Positions 25,209 through 33,101 of a stretch of DNA of 39,435 nt are shown here, in pieces; the stretch's first letter is position 1, and each line of letters starts with the position of its first letter. The notes beneath the pieces were generated by a model, which made no database searches, had not been told where the DNA came from, and saw only the letters and a list, made by a program, of their open reading frames with translations. Origin of the DNA: Oscillospiraceae bacterium. Its GTDB lineage: Bacteria; Bacillota; Clostridia; Oscillospirales; Acutalibacteraceae. The stretch spans positions 1 to 39,435 of the forward strand of contig SVQH01000029.1 of the NCBI GenBank assembly GCA_015065425.1. The letters run 5' to 3'. The position numbers were made by a program, and so were the translations under genes.

Positions 25209-26288
25209 ATGAAAAACAAGAAAAAAATCCTTATTCCGATAATTGCTGTTGCGGCTGTTATCATTATTGCTGCGGTAAGTGCACTTGCTGTATTTCAGGG
25301 TGAACTGAGAACCCTTCTTTCTGTGAAAGAAAGAGACGATACGGGAATTTATGAAGTCAATTATGCCGCAGATTATAAGCTTGATGAGCTTCTCTCTCAG
25401 GGCGGTGCCGCAACCGAGGAAGAGCTCGTACAGTACATACTCAAAACCATGCTTAAGGGACTTCCCATTGATGTACCTTATGAAATTCCCAATCTCGCCT
25501 GTTCAACATTCTCCGCTGAGACTCCCGAGGGAGGCTTTATATTCGGAAGAAATCTTGATAATCAGCAGACTGACCTTGCCGTTGTAAAAACCTCTCCCAA
25601 AGACGGCTACAGTTCCGTTTCCGTGGTAAATCTCAGCTTCCTCGGATACAACGAAAATTACACACCCGACAAACTGCTTGACAGAATAAACACCCTTGCA
25701 ACAGCATATTTCCCTCTTGACGGTGTCAATGAAAAAGGACTTGCTGTCGGTGTTTTACAGCTTCAGGCACCCAAAACTGCTCAGGATAACGGTAAACCCG
25801 ATGTGGGCACAACTCTTGCCATAAGAGCCATGCTCGACAAATGTGCTACCGTAAGAGAAGCAGTGGAATTTCTTGAAAGTATCGATATGTTTGCCGCCGC
25901 AAACGGCTGCTATCACTTCCAGATAGCAGATGCAACGGGAGACAGCGTAGTAGTCTCTTATGTAAACAATGAAATGGTTCTCACTGAAAAGAAGGACGGA
26001 ATCCTCTGTGCAACAAATTTCTATCTTCATGATGTACCCTTCGAGTATGAAAAACAGGGACTTGACAGATATGAAATACTGGTAGAGGAGCTCACCGAAA
26101 CAAAGGCCGTTCTTGATTTGGAGGGCGGGAAAGAGCTTCTTCATGCAGTAAACATCACGGGAACCGACCCCGATGAAAAGGGCAGAGTATATTCTACTCA
26201 GTGGTCATCGGTATACGACCTTACCTCTCCTTCCCTTCATCTCTGGGCAGACATGGACTATGCTTCCGAATATATTTATGAACCCTGA
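25209..26288 (+). CDS. Membrane-anchored or secreted Ntn-type linear amide hydrolase (choloylglycine hydrolase/AAT-like)
   Basis: 359 residues with an AAAGGGGAAG ribosome binding site. A basic start followed by a hydrophobic segment (about residues 7-29) is a signal peptide or anchor. The catalytic region begins at C98 in NLACSTFSAE, followed by the family pattern GGFIFGRNLDNQ, GVNEKGLAVGV, ATVREAVEFL, CYHFQIADATGDSVVV and ATNFYL. These fit the linear amide C-N hydrolase family, which includes bile-salt hydrolases, penicillin V acylase and acyl-CoA:6-APA acyltransferase. The family needs a free N-terminal Cys, so the first 97 residues should be a propeptide removed by self-cleavage. Substrate unknown: bile salts, N-acyl homoserine lactones or N-acyl amino acids are all possible. 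Confidence 0.87.
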   Translation: MKNKKKILIPIIAVAAVIIIAAVSALAVFQGELRTLLSVKERDDTGIYEVNYAADYKLDELLSQGGAATEEELVQYILKTMLKGLPIDVPYEIPNLACSTFSAETPEGGFIFGRNLDNQQTDLAVVKTSPKDGYSSVSVVNLSFLGYNENYTPDKLLDRINTLATAYFPLDGVNEKGLAVGVLQLQAPKTAQDNGKPDVGTTLAIRAMLDKCATVREAVEFLESIDMFAAANGCYHFQIADATGDSVVVSYVNNEMVLTEKKDGILCATNFYLHDVPFEYEKQGLDRYEILVEELTETKAVLDLEGGKELLHAVNITGTDPDEKGRVYSTQWSSVYDLTSPSLHLWADMDYASEYIYEP

Positions 26289-26302
26289 GAATTCGCTTTT
26301 TG

Positions 26303-26335
26303 AAAAAACCGCAGTTTTTTACACTGCGGTTTTTC
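26303..26335 (+). terminator. Intrinsic terminator after the amidase-like gene
   Basis: The stem AAAAACCGCAGT/ACTGCGGTTTTT with a T-rich loop is followed by further T. Confidence 0.85.
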
Positions 26336-26376
26336 TGTTTTTCGCGATTTATTTTTCGTTTTTCATTATTTTTTTA

Positions 26377-26405
26377 TTGACAAACGATAAATTATATGCT
26401 ATGGT
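26377..26405 (+). promoter_or_regulatory. Promoter of the DUF2975/HTH/membrane operon
   Basis: TTGACA (26377-26382), 17-base spacer, TATGGT (26400-26405). Confidence 0.65.
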
Positions 26406-26434
26406 GAAAATACAGAATATCGGGAGGTGTATTT

Positions 26435-26869
26435 GTGTATACAAACATCAAAAGCACAAAACTTACCATAGCAGTAACATATATTTTCTGCATACTGCTG
26501 TTTTTCATGATGATATTTGCGGCACCGTTTATTTCTCTGCACATAGGAATAGGTTTAAGATTCTATGCGACACTCATGGCATTTTATATCTCCTGCCCTG
26601 CCGCGTGGATTGCTCTCATCTGCATACTGAAACTTCTGAAAAACATATTAAAGGATAACATTTTTTCAAAAAGCTCGGTAAAGCTTCTCAGACTTCTTTC
26701 CTGGTGCTGTGTATTTGTAAGTTTCATAAGCTTTGTGACAATGTTTTTCAGCCGTGCATTCTTCATTTTCTTCCTTGGTGCAGGACTTATGACGTTGATA
26801 CTGAGAGTCCTAAAAAATGTCATGGCAAGAGCCATTGAGATAAAAGAAGAAAATGAACTTACGATATAA
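26435..26869 (+). CDS. DUF2975 family membrane protein
   Basis: 144 residues starting at GTG 26435, seven bases after GGGAGG. There are four membrane segments: about residues 13-32, 40-62, 86-106 and 109-128. The motif ILKDNIFSKSSVKLLRLLSW between segments 2 and 3 is characteristic of DUF2975. Function unknown. Members are typically followed, as here, by a short Cro/CI-type regulator. Eight bases separate the two genes, which suggests a functional pair. Confidence 0.85.
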   Translation: MYTNIKSTKLTIAVTYIFCILLFFMMIFAAPFISLHIGIGLRFYATLMAFYISCPAAWIALICILKLLKNILKDNIFSKSSVKLLRLLSWCCVFVSFISFVTMFFSRAFFIFFLGAGLMTLILRVLKNVMARAIEIKEENELTI

Positions 26870-26877
26870 GGTGAATT

Positions 26878-27084
26878 ATGGCTATTATAATTAATCTTGA
26901 TGTAATGCTTGCCCGACGGAAAATGTCATCGGGTGAACTTGCAAACAGAATAGGAATAACACAGGCAAATCTCTCTGTACTGAAAACGGGCAAAGCAAAG
27001 GCTATAAGGTTTTCTACCCTTGAAAGCATCTGCAAATGTCTCGGTTGTCAGCCGGGGGATATACTCGAATATATTGACGATTAA
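26878..27084 (+). CDS. Small HTH (Cro/CI, YozG-like) transcriptional regulator
   Basis: 68 residues, almost entirely one helix-turn-helix. LDVMLARRKMSSGELANRIG, then ITQANLSVLKTGKAKAIRFS, then TLESICKCLGCQPGDILEY are in the usual order of the YozG/XRE short family. There is no other domain. It directly follows a DUF2975 gene and precedes a large membrane protein gene by 11 bases, so it is likely to be the operon's regulator. It has an AAGGTGAATT ribosome binding site. Confidence 0.92.
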   Translation: MAIIINLDVMLARRKMSSGELANRIGITQANLSVLKTGKAKAIRFSTLESICKCLGCQPGDILEYIDD

Positions 27085-27095
27085 GGAGTGATATC

Positions 27096-29312
27096 ATGTC
27101 AGACGAAAACAGAAACAACGAATATTTCACATCTTCTCCCTCCCCCGAGGAGGTAAAAGCCGAATATGTGGGAAGAGTCTCACCTGACGGTCCCGATATG
27201 AGAAGACCGGACAACGGTTCATCTCCTGAACCGCCGTTTCACAGTAACGGTGTGAACGGAAATGCTTACAGACCGCCTCACAACATGAACGGCAATCCGT
27301 CTTTTAATGCTCAGACCCCGCCCGGATACAGACCCGCTTATACGGGAAATTCAAATATTCCTCCTCAAGCTCCGCCGAAGCAGCCAAAAGAAAAGGTAAA
27401 GGCTGATTTCTCGGATATAGCAGCTCTCTTATTCACCCTGATAACGGTGTTTGCTTCTGCATGTGCTGTTTTTTCAGAGCTTAACGGAATAATAACAGCC
27501 TGCATTCAGATTGCTTTTCTTGTCTTTGTAACTGTTATAATCAGGAAGAAAAATAAGACTTCCGTAAAATCTGCAATATTCCCCGGAATACTTGCATTTC
27601 TTACGGCAATATCAAATTGCATGACACCGGAAATGTCCTTTATCAAGCTTGTTTTTTCTTATTATGTTTTCAGCATTTACTGTCTTGCTCTCACGGGTGC
27701 AAAGGGTTATCCCCTCGGAAGCCTTGTAAATATTTTCCATCAGGCAAGGGCATTTCTTCTTATTCCCGTAAGAAAAATGCTGCTTCCCGCTACAAGTGTA
27801 TTCCGTAACATAAAGCTGATTCCCATAGGACAGATACTCGGTATCTGCGGCGGTGTTATTTTAGGTATACCCTTCCTTATAATCACGGCATTCCTTCTTT
27901 CAAATGCAGACATGGCATTCAGCGGTATGCTTACAGACTTTTTTGAAGCCATCTTCAACTATATCGCGGATATTTTCAAGCTGTCAAACATTGCCGTTTT
28001 CATAATGACGGTAATAATAACACCTCTTCTTTATTCTTTTATATTCTCGGCAAAACACGGGGTTATATCAAAGACACTGGGAGACAACAAATCTGAAAAC
28101 ACCGTTATAAAACTCGGCTTTGTACATTCTTCTTTTCTGCTGGGATTCTACGGTGTAATAAGTCTCTGCTATATCACTTATATTTTCTCACAGTTCAGAT
28201 ATCTCTTCTCAGGCTTTTCGGGTATTGTCCCCGAAGGAACCGAATATACCCTTTCGCAGTACGCAAGACAAGGCTTTTTTGAAATGAGCGGTGTTGCACT
28301 TATAAATCTTATCCTCATTTCTCTCGGAAGTGTCTTTGCAAAAAGAAAGAATAAGACAAAGCTTCCGAAGACATATAAGTTCTTCTCTGCTTTCTTCTGC
28401 CTGTTCACGGTGCTTATAACCGTTACGGCAATTTCAAAAATGGTGCTTTATGTATCCGAACTCGGTTTTACGGAAAAACGGATACTTGTACTCATTGCGG
28501 ATATCATACTTCTTGTGGCATTTATATCAATACTTCTGAAACTGTTTATCAAAAAATTCCCATATCTTAAGATAATTTCTTATTTTGCTCTCACGCTTAT
28601 CTGCGTTTACTGTGTAGTCGGTACAGATGCTCTGATAGCCCATTTCAATACGGAAATGTATATTTCAGAAAAACATGAAAGCGTACACATTGATACAATA
28701 GCCGGTGTTTCCGATGACAATCTTAAAATAACAAATCTTGATAAGCTCACCGATTCCCCCGATGAAAGTATTGCAATAAGTGCGAAGGAGATAATTTACT
28801 ATCTGTATCTTGACCATACAGAAAAAGATTATAAGGCTGTTTCCGTAAGTGATATTCTCTGTGATAATTACATCAGGGAAAACAAGGACAGAATTGAAGG
28901 CTACAGAGAATTCTGTTACGAGCTGGCTGAAGATAAGGATATTTCGGCTGAAATAAGATATGACAACAGTTATATTCCGTCTTCAATCACTCTTCATGTA
29001 GATGTTCCGGGAAGATATGTTGCCTTTGAATTTTCAAATGAACTTGTTTCAACCGTATGCAAAACCACTGACGGAAGTGCTTTCGGAAAAGATGCCGTAA
29101 TAATTGCAAATGGCTGGGTATATCCCGAAAACACATCCACCATTGCTACCGTAAAAGCTATCGATACAGAAGGTATGGAATATACCTTCAGAATAGAGAA
29201 AGGCAGAAACATCACAACGGATGAAACTCAAAATATCGTATATACAAACTACAGTAGGAGTTTTCGCGGCACTGTTACCTACAAAGAGGGAGATATGCTC
29301 ATTTATCAGTAA
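27096..29312 (+). CDS. Large polytopic membrane protein (DUF4173/DUF4153-like)
   Basis: 738 residues. Residues 1-105 are a disordered, Pro/Asn/Gly-rich cytoplasmic tail (PPHNMNGN, QAPPKQPKEKVK). About 11 membrane segments follow between residues 110 and 530, with basic loops such as RKMLLPATSVFRN and RKNKTK. The last about 200 residues are soluble, mixed alpha/beta and without Cys motifs beyond scattered residues. The loop LLSNADMAFSGML resembles the SADP.F-like loop of DUF4173 proteins, so that family is my best guess, not certain. No function is known. It ends an operon with the HTH gene and has AAGGAGTGATATC before ATG. Confidence 0.75.
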   Translation: MSDENRNNEYFTSSPSPEEVKAEYVGRVSPDGPDMRRPDNGSSPEPPFHSNGVNGNAYRPPHNMNGNPSFNAQTPPGYRPAYTGNSNIPPQAPPKQPKEKVKADFSDIAALLFTLITVFASACAVFSELNGIITACIQIAFLVFVTVIIRKKNKTSVKSAIFPGILAFLTAISNCMTPEMSFIKLVFSYYVFSIYCLALTGAKGYPLGSLVNIFHQARAFLLIPVRKMLLPATSVFRNIKLIPIGQILGICGGVILGIPFLIITAFLLSNADMAFSGMLTDFFEAIFNYIADIFKLSNIAVFIMTVIITPLLYSFIFSAKHGVISKTLGDNKSENTVIKLGFVHSSFLLGFYGVISLCYITYIFSQFRYLFSGFSGIVPEGTEYTLSQYARQGFFEMSGVALINLILISLGSVFAKRKNKTKLPKTYKFFSAFFCLFTVLITVTAISKMVLYVSELGFTEKRILVLIADIILLVAFISILLKLFIKKFPYLKIISYFALTLICVYCVVGTDALIAHFNTEMYISEKHESVHIDTIAGVSDDNLKITNLDKLTDSPDESIAISAKEIIYYLYLDHTEKDYKAVSVSDILCDNYIRENKDRIEGYREFCYELAEDKDISAEIRYDNSYIPSSITLHVDVPGRYVAFEFSNELVSTVCKTTDGSAFGKDAVIIANGWVYPENTSTIATVKAIDTEGMEYTFRIEKGRNITTDETQNIVYTNYSRSFRGTVTYKEGDMLIYQ

Positions 29313-29319
29313 AATACTG

Positions 29320-29348
29320 TTGACATATCACATTTTATCAGCTAAAAT
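29320..29348 (+). promoter_or_regulatory. Promoter of the riboswitch/ECF operon
   Basis: TTGACA (29320-29325), 17-base spacer, TAAAAT (29343-29348), so the transcript starts just before the riboswitch aptamer. Confidence 0.75.
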
Positions 29349-29364
29349 AACAACAAATAAATAC

Positions 29365-29520
29365 TTACCGTAACAGGGGAAATACAGGTGAAAATCCTGA
29401 GCAACCGCCATTGCCGTAATCAGCTTTTGCTGTAAGTCGGAATGCCCGCACGGTAAAGTCATAATATCACTTTTGGGCAAAAGGAAGAGTGAGATGACAT
29501 GAAACCGTGTAAGGTTCCGA
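29365..29520 (+). promoter_or_regulatory. Cobalamin riboswitch, compact
   Basis: The outer stem TTACCGT (29365-29371) pairs with ACGGTAA (29450-29456). Inside are GGGGAAATACAGGTGAAAATCC, the core characteristic of cobalamin aptamers (written as three parts: GGGGAA, ACAGG, TGAAAATCC), a CGCC segment, a CAGC-TTTT-GCTG hairpin (29421-29432), and the B12 box AAGTCGGAATGCCCGC (29434-29449). A CTTTT-GGGC-AAAAG hairpin (29470-29483) follows, then a terminator at 29529. In the family, binding cobalamin stabilises the terminator and shuts the gene off. The aptamer is short (about 92 bases to the end of the outer stem), as in class-II or compact variants. Target: the downstream ECF transporter. Confidence 0.87.
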
Positions 29521-29528
29521 ACATTTAT

Positions 29529-29562
29529 ACGCCCTTTCTTTTCCGGAAGGGCGTTATTTTTT
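29529..29562 (+). terminator. Riboswitch-linked intrinsic terminator
   Basis: The stem ACGCCCTT/AAGGGCGT with loop around TTTTCCGG is followed by TATTTTTT. It lies between the cobalamin aptamer and the ecfT gene, as expected for an attenuator. The remaining leader to 29633 has no other structure I recognise. Confidence 0.85.
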
Positions 29563-29633
29563 AGTTTTAAAAAGCTTTCACAAAAATCAGGTCAGACTTA
29601 CACTCTCAAAAATATTATCAAGGAACGATTGGA

Positions 29634-30509
29634 ATGAAAACAGGGTTCAGAAGTGTGCACCCCTTCAGTGCTTTTATATTCTATCTGTTTGTTTTTGCGG
29701 TAAGCATCACGGCAACACATCCTCTGACACTTCTTACTGCAATAACATCGGCATTTATATATGACATAAAACTCAGAGGGAAAAAAGCCGTCTCGTTTTT
29801 TATGAAACTTATTCTTCCCTTGATGACAGTATCTGCACTTATAAACGGACTTTTTAACCATTCGGGTGTGACAGTACTTTTCAAGCTTCCGTGGGGAAAC
29901 AATTTTACATTTGAGGCGGTAGTTTACGGACTGATTTTTGCACTGAGAACAGGTGCAATGCTTATATGGCTTTTTTCCTTCAATGAAGTCATAACAAATG
30001 ACAAAATAATTTATCTTTTCGGGAGAATATCTCCGAAAACAGCTCTCATTATTTCAATGGCTCTGAGATTCATTCCTCTTGTCATATCACAAGGGGAAGA
30101 AATAACAAAAGCACAAAAAGGCATCGGTTCGGCAGGTACTTCAAAAGGACTCATAAAAAAAATAAACAGTGCATCAAAAAGACTGTCGGTATTGGTATCA
30201 TGGACTCTTGAAAGAGGAATAGATACCCAACAATCAATGGCTGCAAGAGGTTACGGACTTAAGGGAAGAACTTCTTTCTCCCCTTATTTATTCACACTGA
30301 AAGATGCACTAATGCTTATTTTCAGTATCGTTGGAGCCGTTTTATATTTTATCACTTCTGACTCTCTTTCCGCTCTTTTTATCCCTGAAATACTCATTCC
30401 CTTCCCTGATATAACGGGAATTTCAGTTTCTGTTTTTTTTGCTTTTTTAATGCTGATGCCATTTTTGTATGACATACTGGAGGAAAAGAAATGGTCGATA
30501 TCTCGGTAA
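29634..30509 (+). CDS. ecfT: ECF transporter T component (EcfT)
   Basis: 291 residues with about six membrane segments. The coupling helices carry the two Arg-containing ECF T-component motifs: ITKAQKGIGSAGTSKG and the canonical TQQSMAARGYGLKGR. It transmits ATP-driven motion to the S component. It follows the cobalamin riboswitch and overlaps the ABC gene by 19 bases. AAGGAACGATTGGA precedes ATG 29634. Call is firm; partners are the next two genes. Confidence 0.92.
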   Translation: MKTGFRSVHPFSAFIFYLFVFAVSITATHPLTLLTAITSAFIYDIKLRGKKAVSFFMKLILPLMTVSALINGLFNHSGVTVLFKLPWGNNFTFEAVVYGLIFALRTGAMLIWLFSFNEVITNDKIIYLFGRISPKTALIISMALRFIPLVISQGEEITKAQKGIGSAGTSKGLIKKINSASKRLSVLVSWTLERGIDTQQSMAARGYGLKGRTSFSPYLFTLKDALMLIFSIVGAVLYFITSDSLSALFIPEILIPFPDITGISVSVFFAFLMLMPFLYDILEEKKWSISR

Positions 30510-32161
30510 AAAATCTGTGTTTTTCATATCCCGGAGCAGATAAAAAAACTCTCGAAAATATATCCTTTGAAATAAACAAAGGAGAATTTATTATACTTTC
30601 GGGTCGCTCGGGCAGCGGGAAAAGTACGCTTCTGCGAATGCTGAAGCCTGAGCTTACACCTCACGGAAATCTTCAGGGAGAAATAACCTTTTTCGGGAAA
30701 AATAAAAGCGACTATTCCCTTCGGGATTCGGCTGCCGATATTGGATATCTCCTTCAGAATACAGAATATCAGACCGTTACACACTCGGTAAGAAGCGAAC
30801 TTGCTTTCGGTGCGGAAAATCTCGGTCTTCCGACCGGTACAATAAGACAGAGAATAGCCGAAATATCGGCATACTTTTCCCTTGACGGCATAATCGATAA
30901 AAAAATCGATGAACTTTCAGGCGGTCAGAAACAGCTTGTCTGCCTTGCTGGGATTCTGATGATGCATCCGAAAGTTCTTATTTTCGATGAACCTGCATCA
31001 CAGCTTGACCCGATGGCAGCAGAAACACTTTTTTCAACCGCAAACAAGTTATGTAAAGAAAACAGCATGACGGTCATTATGACCGAGCACAGACTGCAGA
31101 GCATCATTCCTTATGCAGACAGACTTATAGTGCTTGAAAACGGTAAAATATTAACAGACACAAAGCCTTCTCTTCTCAGTAAAAAGCTTTTTGAAGAGAA
31201 TGAATACATCAATCTTTCCATGCCCTCGCCCATGAGAATAAGTGCGGCTCTCAATCTCTCGGACGAGCTACCCTTGGATATCGGCGGATGCAGAAAGCTT
31301 CTTGGAGAAAAGCTTAAATTACCGCCTCATGACACCAATTACGAGGGAGAGACAAGGCATCTCAGCAAAAGCTATGCCATTGAAGCAAAAAACGTAAGCT
31401 TTGCTTATGACAAATCGGGCTATGTTCTGAGAAATTTTTCACTCAGAATTCCCGAAGGTTCATTTTTTGCCGTGCTCGGTGCAAATGCAGCGGGAAAATC
31501 CACTGCAATTTCTCTTTTAAGCGGGCTTTTGCCGTGCAGAAGCGGAAAAATTAAAATATTCGGGAAAGACATAAAAAAATATAAAGACAGCGACCTTTAT
31601 AACGGAACTGTTGCTGTTCTTCCTCAGAAATGTGAAGCACTTTTTGCAGGTAATTCGGTAAAAGAAGACTTGATGAATGCACTTTCAGGCAGTTTTCTTA
31701 CAAAAGAAATAAAAGAAAAGAAAATCACGGAAACTGCAAAGCTCACAGAGATTTCCCATATTCTTGACAGACACCCTTATGACATAAGCGGCGGTGAAAT
31801 GCAAAGAGCGGCACTGGCAATAGTTCTGCTGAAAAATCCCCGTATTGTTTTCATGGATGAACCGACAAAGGGTATGGATCCCTTATTCAAAGACCGTTTT
31901 GCGGGTATTATAAAAAGACTTTGCAAAAGCGGAACAACAGTAATAACAGTGTCACATGACACGGAATTCTGTGCCCGTCACTGTGACAGGTGTGCCATGA
32001 TATCAGACGGTTTATGTGTGCTTGAAGCTGACAGTCATGAATTTTTTACAAGCAATTATTTTTACACGACTGCCGCAAACAAGACAGCAAGAGAATTCTT
32101 CCCCGATGCTGTCACGGAAAAGGAGGTAATTGAGCTTTGCTTAAAAAACCTTCAAAGCTGA
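30491..32161 (+). CDS. Fused ECF ATPase (two ABC domains, EcfA-EcfA')
   Basis: 556 residues joining two ATPase domains that are often separate genes (ecfA1, ecfA2). Domain 1 has Walker A GRSGSGKST (residues 38-46), signature LSGGQKQ and Walker B VLIFDEPASQLDP with the H-loop MTEHRL. Domain 2 has GANAAGKST (about 330), ISGGEMQRAALA, IVFMDEPTKGMDP and VSHDTEFCARHCD. Both have complete ATP-hydrolysis residues. It powers vitamin uptake with EcfT and the S component. GGAGGAAAAGAA precedes ATG inside the end of ecfT, a clear translational coupling. Confidence 0.95.
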   Translation: MVDISVKNLCFSYPGADKKTLENISFEINKGEFIILSGRSGSGKSTLLRMLKPELTPHGNLQGEITFFGKNKSDYSLRDSAADIGYLLQNTEYQTVTHSVRSELAFGAENLGLPTGTIRQRIAEISAYFSLDGIIDKKIDELSGGQKQLVCLAGILMMHPKVLIFDEPASQLDPMAAETLFSTANKLCKENSMTVIMTEHRLQSIIPYADRLIVLENGKILTDTKPSLLSKKLFEENEYINLSMPSPMRISAALNLSDELPLDIGGCRKLLGEKLKLPPHDTNYEGETRHLSKSYAIEAKNVSFAYDKSGYVLRNFSLRIPEGSFFAVLGANAAGKSTAISLLSGLLPCRSGKIKIFGKDIKKYKDSDLYNGTVAVLPQKCEALFAGNSVKEDLMNALSGSFLTKEIKEKKITETAKLTEISHILDRHPYDISGGEMQRAALAIVLLKNPRIVFMDEPTKGMDPLFKDRFAGIIKRLCKSGTTVITVSHDTEFCARHCDRCAMISDGLCVLEADSHEFFTSNYFYTTAANKTAREFFPDAVTEKEVIELCLKNLQS

Positions 32162-32850
32162 CTGTCATTTCTTTATTATTTTTATTTCTGCTTCCGCCTG
32201 CAGTAATATATCTTTGCATGACTTTTTTTGACAGTAAAAGCTATTATGCCGCCGCCGTTCTCATAATCATTTGTGCGATAATCCCGTTTTTTGTTTTTTT
32301 TGAAAAAAGAAAAATCAGAACCGGGGAAATAGTAATTATTGCCGTCATGACGGCTCTGTCTGTTGCCTCAAGAAGTGTTATGGCATTTTTACCTCAGGTC
32401 AAGCCTACCTGTGCCCTTGTTGTAGTTACTGCCGTCGCCTTCGGTCCCAATGTCGGTTTTCTCACCGGAGCACTTTCAATGTTCCTGTCCAACTTCATTC
32501 TGGGACAGGGAATGTTTACCCCGTTTCAGATGCTCGGCATGGGACTTGTGGGATTCATTGCAGGAGCTGTATTTTCAAAAAAGAAACATTCAGAGAAAAG
32601 ACTTTCAGTAAGTATAACAGGCGGACTTCTGTGTTTTGCCGTATACGGTTTTATCGTTGACAGCTGCTCTGTGTTTATGCTCTCTTCGTCTCTCACACTC
32701 AGTTCTGCCCTTCCCTTTTATGCTTCGGGACTTCCCTTCAACATAATACATGCCGTTACCACTGCAGTTCTTCTGTTTTTTATAAACAAACCCATGAATG
32801 ACAAATTTTCAAGACTCAGAATAAAATACGGAATTTTTTCAGCAGAATAA
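32137..32850 (+). CDS. ECF transporter substrate-binding (S) component, probably cobalamin (CbrT-like)
   Basis: 237 residues, starting at TTG 32137, ten bases after AGGAGG and inside the end of the ATPase gene; there is no upstream alternative. It has about 6-7 membrane segments. The family-type stretch is EIVIIAVMTALSVASRSVMAF, with FLPQVKPTCALVVVTAVAFG and the GFLTGALSMFLSNFILGQGMFTPFQM loop in parts. The ECF S-component fold is clear. The upstream cobalamin riboswitch makes cobalamin (or a corrinoid/cobalt precursor) the likely substrate. No separate CbiMNQ features are seen. Substrate is inferred from regulation only. Confidence 0.85.
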   Translation: MLKKPSKLTVISLLFLFLLPPAVIYLCMTFFDSKSYYAAAVLIIICAIIPFFVFFEKRKIRTGEIVIIAVMTALSVASRSVMAFLPQVKPTCALVVVTAVAFGPNVGFLTGALSMFLSNFILGQGMFTPFQMLGMGLVGFIAGAVFSKKKHSEKRLSVSITGGLLCFAVYGFIVDSCSVFMLSSSLTLSSALPFYASGLPFNIIHAVTTAVLLFFINKPMNDKFSRLRIKYGIFSAE

Positions 32851-32903
32851 CAGAATGCCGAAAGTACTTTTGCCACTGAAGTTTCTTACAGTCAAATCTG
32901 CAC

Positions 32904-32921
32904 TTCCGATATTTATCGGAA
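32904..32921. repeat. Short palindrome after the ECF operon
   Basis: TTCCGATATTTATCGGAA, eight-base arms around TT. Weak for a terminator because no T run follows on the plus strand; TTTT is present on neither side beyond AT-rich sequence. No other structure is seen between 32851 and 33029. Confidence 0.35.
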
Positions 32922-33029
32922 TCGAAAAAATTGCTTAAGAACAAATACATGCAATATGGAGTTAATTGTTTTGTAACATTTTGTATGTTTTTTACAAATG
33001 GAAATTTATTAAGTTGTTAATATTCATAA

Positions 33030-33058
33030 TTGAAGTCTTTATTAATTTTTATTATAAT
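33030..33058 (+). promoter_or_regulatory. Promoter of the secreted MABP-like protein gene
   Basis: TTGAAG (33030-33035), 17-base spacer, TATAAT (33053-33058). It lies inside an in-frame upstream extension, which supports the later start at 33102. Confidence 0.7.
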
Positions 33059-33101
33059 AATTTTAGGTTTATTTAACCAATTTTTCGAGAGGATGAAAAC
33101 T

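Noticed and set aside
26173-26658. A plus-strand open frame of 161 residues
   Set aside because: It overlaps the end of the amidase gene, its terminator, a promoter and the DUF2975 gene; no ribosome binding site.
29430-29480. GGGC loop (29475-29478) pairing with GCCC in the B12 box as a kissing interaction
   Set aside because: The complement is real but four bases long; it cannot be told from chance here, so it is not claimed as a feature.
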